DNA of 64,000 nt from Cordilura impudica (taxonomy: Eukaryota > Arthropoda > Insecta > Diptera > Scathophagidae). Position numbers and translations under genes: made by a program. The notes below the pieces were generated by a model. It searched no databases. It had not been told where the DNA came from and saw only the letters and a list, made by a program, of their open reading frames with translations. The stretch spans positions 148,991,581 to 149,055,580 of the forward strand of contig OY821518.1 of the NCBI GenBank assembly GCA_963682025.1, read 5' to 3'. Positions 59,141 through 64,000 of the stretch are shown one piece after another (the stretch's first letter is position 1; the number at the start of each line of letters is the position of its first letter).

Positions 59141-59894
59141 GATGTTTACACATCTCGCCTGTGCTCGGACTCACATAATTTTTTTTTTTAATATTACCAA
59201 AAAAAAAAAAGAACTCTGGTCCGATGAAAATGGCAAGTTTTTAGATATGTTTCTAAAACCATCGGACTTCGAAAATAAAATCCTACAGACTGTCAATTTC
59301 ATAACATAAGCTTTTTACATAATACGACTTTTTCATAAGACTCGACTTTTTGGAAGGTCGTATTACAAAGTTTGAAAGTGTAAACTGGCCTTAATACGTA
59401 TACATCCCTTCTACTCTACTAATTTAAATTATTCATACGTCCTGAATATGTTATGTTATTCAAAAAGGGGGAAAAAAGAATTTGATTAACATTTCATTCG
59501 ATTTGATGAAACTATACAGGCCTAGTATTATGACCCACCAGATTATGACCCCGAAAATGTTGCACAGTGTTCTTTGCCCAGCCAAAATATCGATATTTGC
59601 CGCCGATCTCTCGCTTCTAAAAAAATATTTTTTCAAGAACGTCCGAAAACTTTAATTAAACGTTATTATAATGAAAATTTGTTATATTGTGAGTAGCTTA
59701 GATTCAAAACTCATTTGTTACACATTAATCAAATTTTGGAAAAAACCCGGATACTTGTTGCGGCTAATTAAATGAACCAAATTAGTAGAATGCTTTTAGT
59801 TCTTAAATTTTATGACATTCTCGATTAAAAACTCAACATTTGAAAAATCTAAACTTACTGAAATATATAAAAATAATGTATTAAAATTTGTAAC

Positions 59895-60480
59895 GAACGA
59901 GTTTTGTTACGAATTTTCTAAACAATAAAACGCATTAGATGTCTGCTTATGCACTTCAACCTTCCTTGGTCTTGAAGGCATTTCTTTAATTTGTGATTTA
60001 AAACGAATATATGGCGAACAAGCATCTGTCGCTGGAGATTTGGAGCTAATGTTAAAGTCACAATTGAAAATTTGACTTGTAAATCAAGAGGAGCAGACCG
60101 GTTAAAGTCATTCGACAAATGTTTGATAGTGCAATCGCTTGGCAAATACTGCCTGTAGGATTTTTCCCGAGTATAATGGGAATCTACAAAGTGCAAGGAT
60201 TTTATAAAATGGATACCTACTACTTTTTAAATTTAAATTTCTGTCATATTCTGTCACCTCCTCTTCGTTCTTTTGGGGACTTCTGATCCAAAAGATAAAT
60301 TTTACCAATATTTTACACACGAAATTTAGATATATTTACATAGTATACCAAGAAATGCTTTGGAACACACTTGTAGCATACCCTTAAAGCGAGATTTTAC
60401 AAAATATTTGATATTTATAGAGCTGGGTCTATGCTTATTGCTTAGTTGGCTCTAAAAATTTTTGCGAACTCTACGTTTTA
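59895..60480 (-). pseudogene. Unnamed insect transposon protein remnant
   Basis: Minus-strand pieces in successive frames: FKGMLQVCSKAFLGIL (near 60390), then FIKSLHFVDSHYTREKSYRQ and YLPSDCTIKHLSNDFNR (60200-60090), then ISSDRCLF / ACSPYIRFKSQIKEM (60040-59990) and KQTSNAFY (near 59930). I recall the pattern C.KAFL..L, SHY.REKS.R.YL, D.C..C..K..I, HK..A..FY from multicopy insect and cnidarian proteins of unnamed, presumably transposon, origin, but I cannot put a superfamily name to it. Several stops and frame changes; no DDE part is visible downstream. Confidence 0.45.
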
Positions 60481-60499
60481 CTGGAGTTTTCAGAGATAA

Positions 60500-62045
60500 T
60501 GTTTTGGAAACTCGTCATACAGGATGCTACCTTGGCGCACTTTAAACAGTGAACCAGCGACCTTTGCTACGAAACATGCAATGAGATAGTTTTGAAAATA
60601 ACTGCAAAATGGAACAAACCAGTTTTGCTACTAACTGCAATTTTAGGTCACAAAAAAAATGGAAAAGGACATGCATTGATACAATCAGTATATTTCTTCT
60701 CATAAAGAGCCAAAAAAAATTGTCAGAATAAATTGTCATCTCTTTCTTTAATTTTTGTAACGAACGAATTTTGCATCTCAGCTACTCATGTATTTGTACA
60801 ACTTCAGAGAGTCAACTTCGTCAGAGTAAATAATTGAAGACGCGCTGCACACAAAGCTCTAGCAGAAACCTGGTACAACTCCAGAAAAGTTCTGAAGTTC
60901 TGAAAATGCAATAAAATAAATATTAATTATAATAACATTTAATTAACATATTCGGATGTTTATGAAAACATATTTTTTGCAATCCAAATTAAAAAAATAT
61001 TTTTTTTTATTTATTTCAATAATATACTTGTTTGTAAGAAAATAAATATTTTTTTAAGTTTTTATCACTGCTTTAAAGAAGTGGTTATTTTACTAATGGT
61101 TTGTAAGCTCCTCCAATGTTTGATCAAAACACAATGCCACACAACTACAAAGAATTGTTCTTAAGCTAGTCGGTTTATATATTCAATAATATCTCAATGG
61201 ATGGAGCTTCAAAAGAATAGCACAAAAGAATCCCATGTTACAAGGTCGAAAAATAGAATTACAATAGATGCCAAATAGCACACTTTACGCTTGTTTAAAA
61301 TAACTACAAAAATAGCAGAAAAAAATTTTAACTTCGCTCCTTTGACAAGTCCGAGCTCAGAAGATGTGGTTAGTTATTTTTCTACATTGTATGTATTTGT
61401 AATCAGTTTTATTTTGCTGAGTATTTAAATGAAATAAATTTGCAGATTTTTCATTGACATACTTAAGAAACCAACTCTTTTGTTCTTAATGTGTTGTTTG
61501 CCGGTCTGTCCACCAGTTGTCGTGATATTAGTTAGAGAAATTGCGTTAGTAATTTTACGTAAATCGACTACAACAAAAGAAGTGGTAGAAGAGGAAATAA
61601 TTCGAAATGTTGACAAAAATACAAAACAAATAACCGCAAAAAATAAACTTTCGTTTTTTATTTTTATTTAAATTTATTCGCGTATTGCTAAAGACAAATA
61701 GAAATTGTATGGTAAAAAATGTCAGACAGTGATTATGAAATTTGTAGGAGTATTTATTCCTTTGTTGTCTAAAGAAATTGAAAGCGGTATGGAACTAATT
61801 CATTTAAATGTCTATTAATTGACAGCTTATCAATTTAATTTTCTAATTTTTTTGTAAGCATAAAAAATGGCATTAATAAATTCATATGGACATGAAATTT
61901 ATGTAATTAACTGAATTAAATTTTTTAAGAATTTATTTCAAATAAATTATTGTCGTCAGCTCTGTTCGAATCGGACAAAGCAGAAAAAATTTATATTTTA
62001 ATTAAATTTTTCAATTAAATGTTAAGCGAATTGATTTTACAATAT
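60500..62045. other. No gene recognised
   Basis: AT-rich. The overlapping frames at 61425-61671 on both strands are unsupported by any motif. Confidence 0.45.
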
Positions 62046-62050
62046 TCTAA

Positions 62051-62656
62051 GGCCGAGGCCACGCAATGAGCGGCAAAGCGGCGAGCGGCAGAGCGATGAG
62101 CGGAAAAAAATTAAAACATATGAAATACTACTGAAGTGGCCACACAATGAGCAGCATGTGAGCGGCATTTCTGAGCGTCTAAGCGGCGCTGCTCAGGAAT
62201 AGAACTTGTTCTAATTTTTAGTTGTTTTCTGAGCGGCAAAGAATAAAAATGGCAAAAAAAAATGGCTTTTCTTTCTTTTGTCAATCGGTATCGCGATTCA
62301 GTAACTTCTTTTTAACGTAATCGAATCGTTAGAAAAATAAAACAACAAAATTATCGATTTTGGTATTCAGTAAACTTTTTAAACGATATTCGCTATTGTT
62401 AAAGTCAGCTGTTGTTGTTATCTTAACGACAACCATTTTTGTGTTGTTTTTCAATCGATAAAAAAAGTTAATAAGGTTGAATAAATAAAAATCATAAAAT
62501 AGTGAAAATATTTTGCTTTTATTATAAAAACTTTTTATGTAAATAATAAATAATAACATTGACAATGGCATTTTGACAACTAACCGCTCAGAAATGACGC
62601 TCAGTACTAAGCCACTTGCCGCTTGCCGCTTTGCCGCTCATTGCGTGGCGTCGGCC
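62051..62656. mobile_element. PIF/Harbinger-type MITE, GC-rich ends, TAA duplication
   Basis: 606 bp. Ends GGCCGAGGCCACGCAATGAG and complement GGCCGACGCCACGCAATGAG continue together through CGGCAAAGCGGC. TAA is on both sides (62048-62050 and 62657-62659). GAGCGGC and AAGCGGC motifs are repeated inside the first 130 bp. The interior is AT-rich and non-coding. Confidence 0.82.
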
Positions 62657-62659
62657 TAA

Positions 62660-64000
62660 GGGTATTTTATTTGGACTCTTCTTTCTTTAAATAATGCACA
62701 ATTGTACCTATGGTGCAGAAGTATTTAAACAATTTTGAATTTATCTAACCAAATATAAACATTTCTCAATAATGTTTTCTCTGTTGGCAAGTATTTTATT
62801 TCTAAATATAAATGCTGTTTATTTGACACTTATCATTGATGCATAATAGTTACCTGTAAGACGCATAAAGCGCCCGTTAAAAAATGACGCCTAATAGTAT
62901 GCATTGATTTATATTAATAATTAGAAGTATGAGTTATAATTTTGGGAAATTAAATATTAATCATACGGCGTTACAGAATCAGTCAGCGATGACCGTTAAT
63001 ATATGTATAAAAAATATAATTGTACATAAGTATTGGGATATCAAAAAAAAAAAAAAAAAAAAAAACATAATCGTAAGTTGTCGTTTTATTTTGCATTACA
63101 AGATTACAGCCAGATTTGTAACTTGTATTAAGCTAAAGCAACTTGTGATCTTGTATTGGGTTAATACAGGATTTAAAACATTAAAAGCTTAAGTGAAAAA
63201 GCTAAAAAGCGTATCGTCTTCTCTTCTTGTTTAAATATTAAGATTTCAACTTATTTCTTGATTTTGCGTTACTAATTAGCTTTAGCTTCTTGTTATTTTG
63301 TATCTTGTTGTTTAAAGTTGTTAAGTTAATAATTTCAACAACAATAATGATGTTATTTTACGTCTGTTATTCATGTCAACAAACAAATATTAATATTATT
63401 AAGAAAACAAGTATGTATGATGGTCGATCGTTCATTTGTATGAACGTGCATACGGCTTACTTGTCAAAATGTATAACTCCACCTTTTTATTAAGTTCAAT
63501 TGTAAATATTAAATTTAACTTTTAATATTTACTATTCATTAAAAATATACAAAATATGCTATGCTGCGAATTATTTTTGCTATTTTATATAAATAAAGGT
63601 TTATTTGAAAATACAACAATTATTTCTGCAGAATTGTTCTCTTTTTTCCATTGTGCACTTAATCAATTTGCCGTTTTGACCTACTCCATGGAATGGAAAC
63701 GTATATTATATGCTGCTTCTTGTATCTTCGCATTTTGCAGAGGAAGCAATTCTTCATTATGTTTTTAAACATATTTTTTCGTTTGTTTTTTTTTTTTTAA
63801 CTTTAATTCCATAAAAATAAACATGTTTTTCCGTTATTTCAAATATTTACAATTCATGGTGCAATTATATAGATCTTGCCAACACAAAAATAAATATCGC
63901 AATATTAATATTTCTATCATACGAAAAAAACAAGGGCAACGATTAAGCAAATTGACTTAATACTCAAAGAAATATTAAAAATCACGATTGTGTAATATGG
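62660..64000. other. No gene recognised
   Basis: AT-rich to the window edge, with an A23 run at 63043-63065. No supported feature. Confidence 0.5.

Larger units (their letters stand above)
56299..59391. mobile_element. PIF/Harbinger-type element with satellite cargo
   Basis: Ends AGGCCCATTTACACGATACC and complement AGGCCAGTTTACACTTTCAA, flanked by TAA at 56296-56298 and 59392-59394. Paired subterminal pieces such as GTCGTAGG / CGACTTT and ATCCGATGAAATTCATCGGA occur near both ends. No Harbinger coding sequence inside. About two thirds of the 3093 bp is the heptamer array, followed by a DD41D fragment. Confidence 0.78.

Noticed and set aside
1..64000. CRISPR array, operons, riboswitches or bacterial-type promoters
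   Set aside because: The repeats present are transposon- or satellite-type, and the introns and element families are those of an animal nuclear genome.

Overview
This window looks like a transposon-dense, AT-rich stretch of nuclear DNA from a higher fly (Diptera, Brachycera). The fly assignment rests on three things: several copies of a GTCY-microsatellite dispersed repeat of the mini-me type known from Diptera, DD41D (rosa-like) mariner relatives, and short AT-rich introns in transposon genes. I recognise no host protein-coding gene, tRNA or rRNA. Almost every convincing reading frame belongs to a mobile element, and nearly all are broken by stops, frameshifts, deletions or nested insertions.

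Layout. 0-2.6 kb: a heptamer satellite edge, a mini-me-like repeat, and a PIF/Harbinger transposase remnant split by a TA-flanked Tc1-like element. 3-7 kb: dispersed repeats and a LINE remnant (endonuclease to RT). 7.4-10.5 kb: mini-me-like repeats with internal tandem units and a complete-ended DD41D mariner (8378-9660). 11-13 kb: more dispersed and tandem repeats. 13.4-14.8 kb: a Penelope-like element with a decayed hammerhead-like motif. 15.1-18.4 kb: a Charlie-type hAT with a perfect 8-bp target-site duplication (TSD), itself carrying a DD41D element and a 1014-bp GC-richer unidentified insert with a 16-bp TSD. 18.6-24.9 kb: MITEs, a 78-bp-arm hairpin, and a second hAT (22144-23860) carrying a MITE.

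25-34 kb: a Tc1-like pseudogene next to a Ty3/Gypsy pol pseudogene, the latter split in frame by a 4.77-kb ZMYM1-like hAT (26577-31343). That hAT keeps its 8-bp TSD, splice sites and an almost open transposase. 36-42 kb: a Harbinger-type MITE, a Tc1-like remnant, a piggyBac C-terminal remnant and otherwise featureless DNA. 44.7-48.6 kb: a Transib element (RAG1-related) with CGACG target duplications, CACWGTG termini and a transposase broken by a perfect 262-bp tandem duplication among other lesions. 49.8-54.7 kb: 21-mer repeats, fragments of LINEs in both orientations, and a third DD41D-type transposase. 56.3-59.4 kb: a TAA-flanked Harbinger-type element holding a 2.1-kb heptamer satellite and a DD41D fragment. 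59.9-60.5 kb: a remnant of an insect transposon protein I cannot name. 62.0-62.7 kb: a GC-rich-ended TAA-flanked MITE.

The window therefore reads as a stratified archive of insertions. Target-site duplications give the nesting order in many cases (Tc1 into Harbinger, hAT into Gypsy, mariner and an unknown element into hAT, hAT into a mini-me-like repeat). The most interesting items are the Transib with RSS-like ends, the nearly intact hAT, the unidentified 1014-bp insert, and the heptamer satellite inside a Harbinger-type element.
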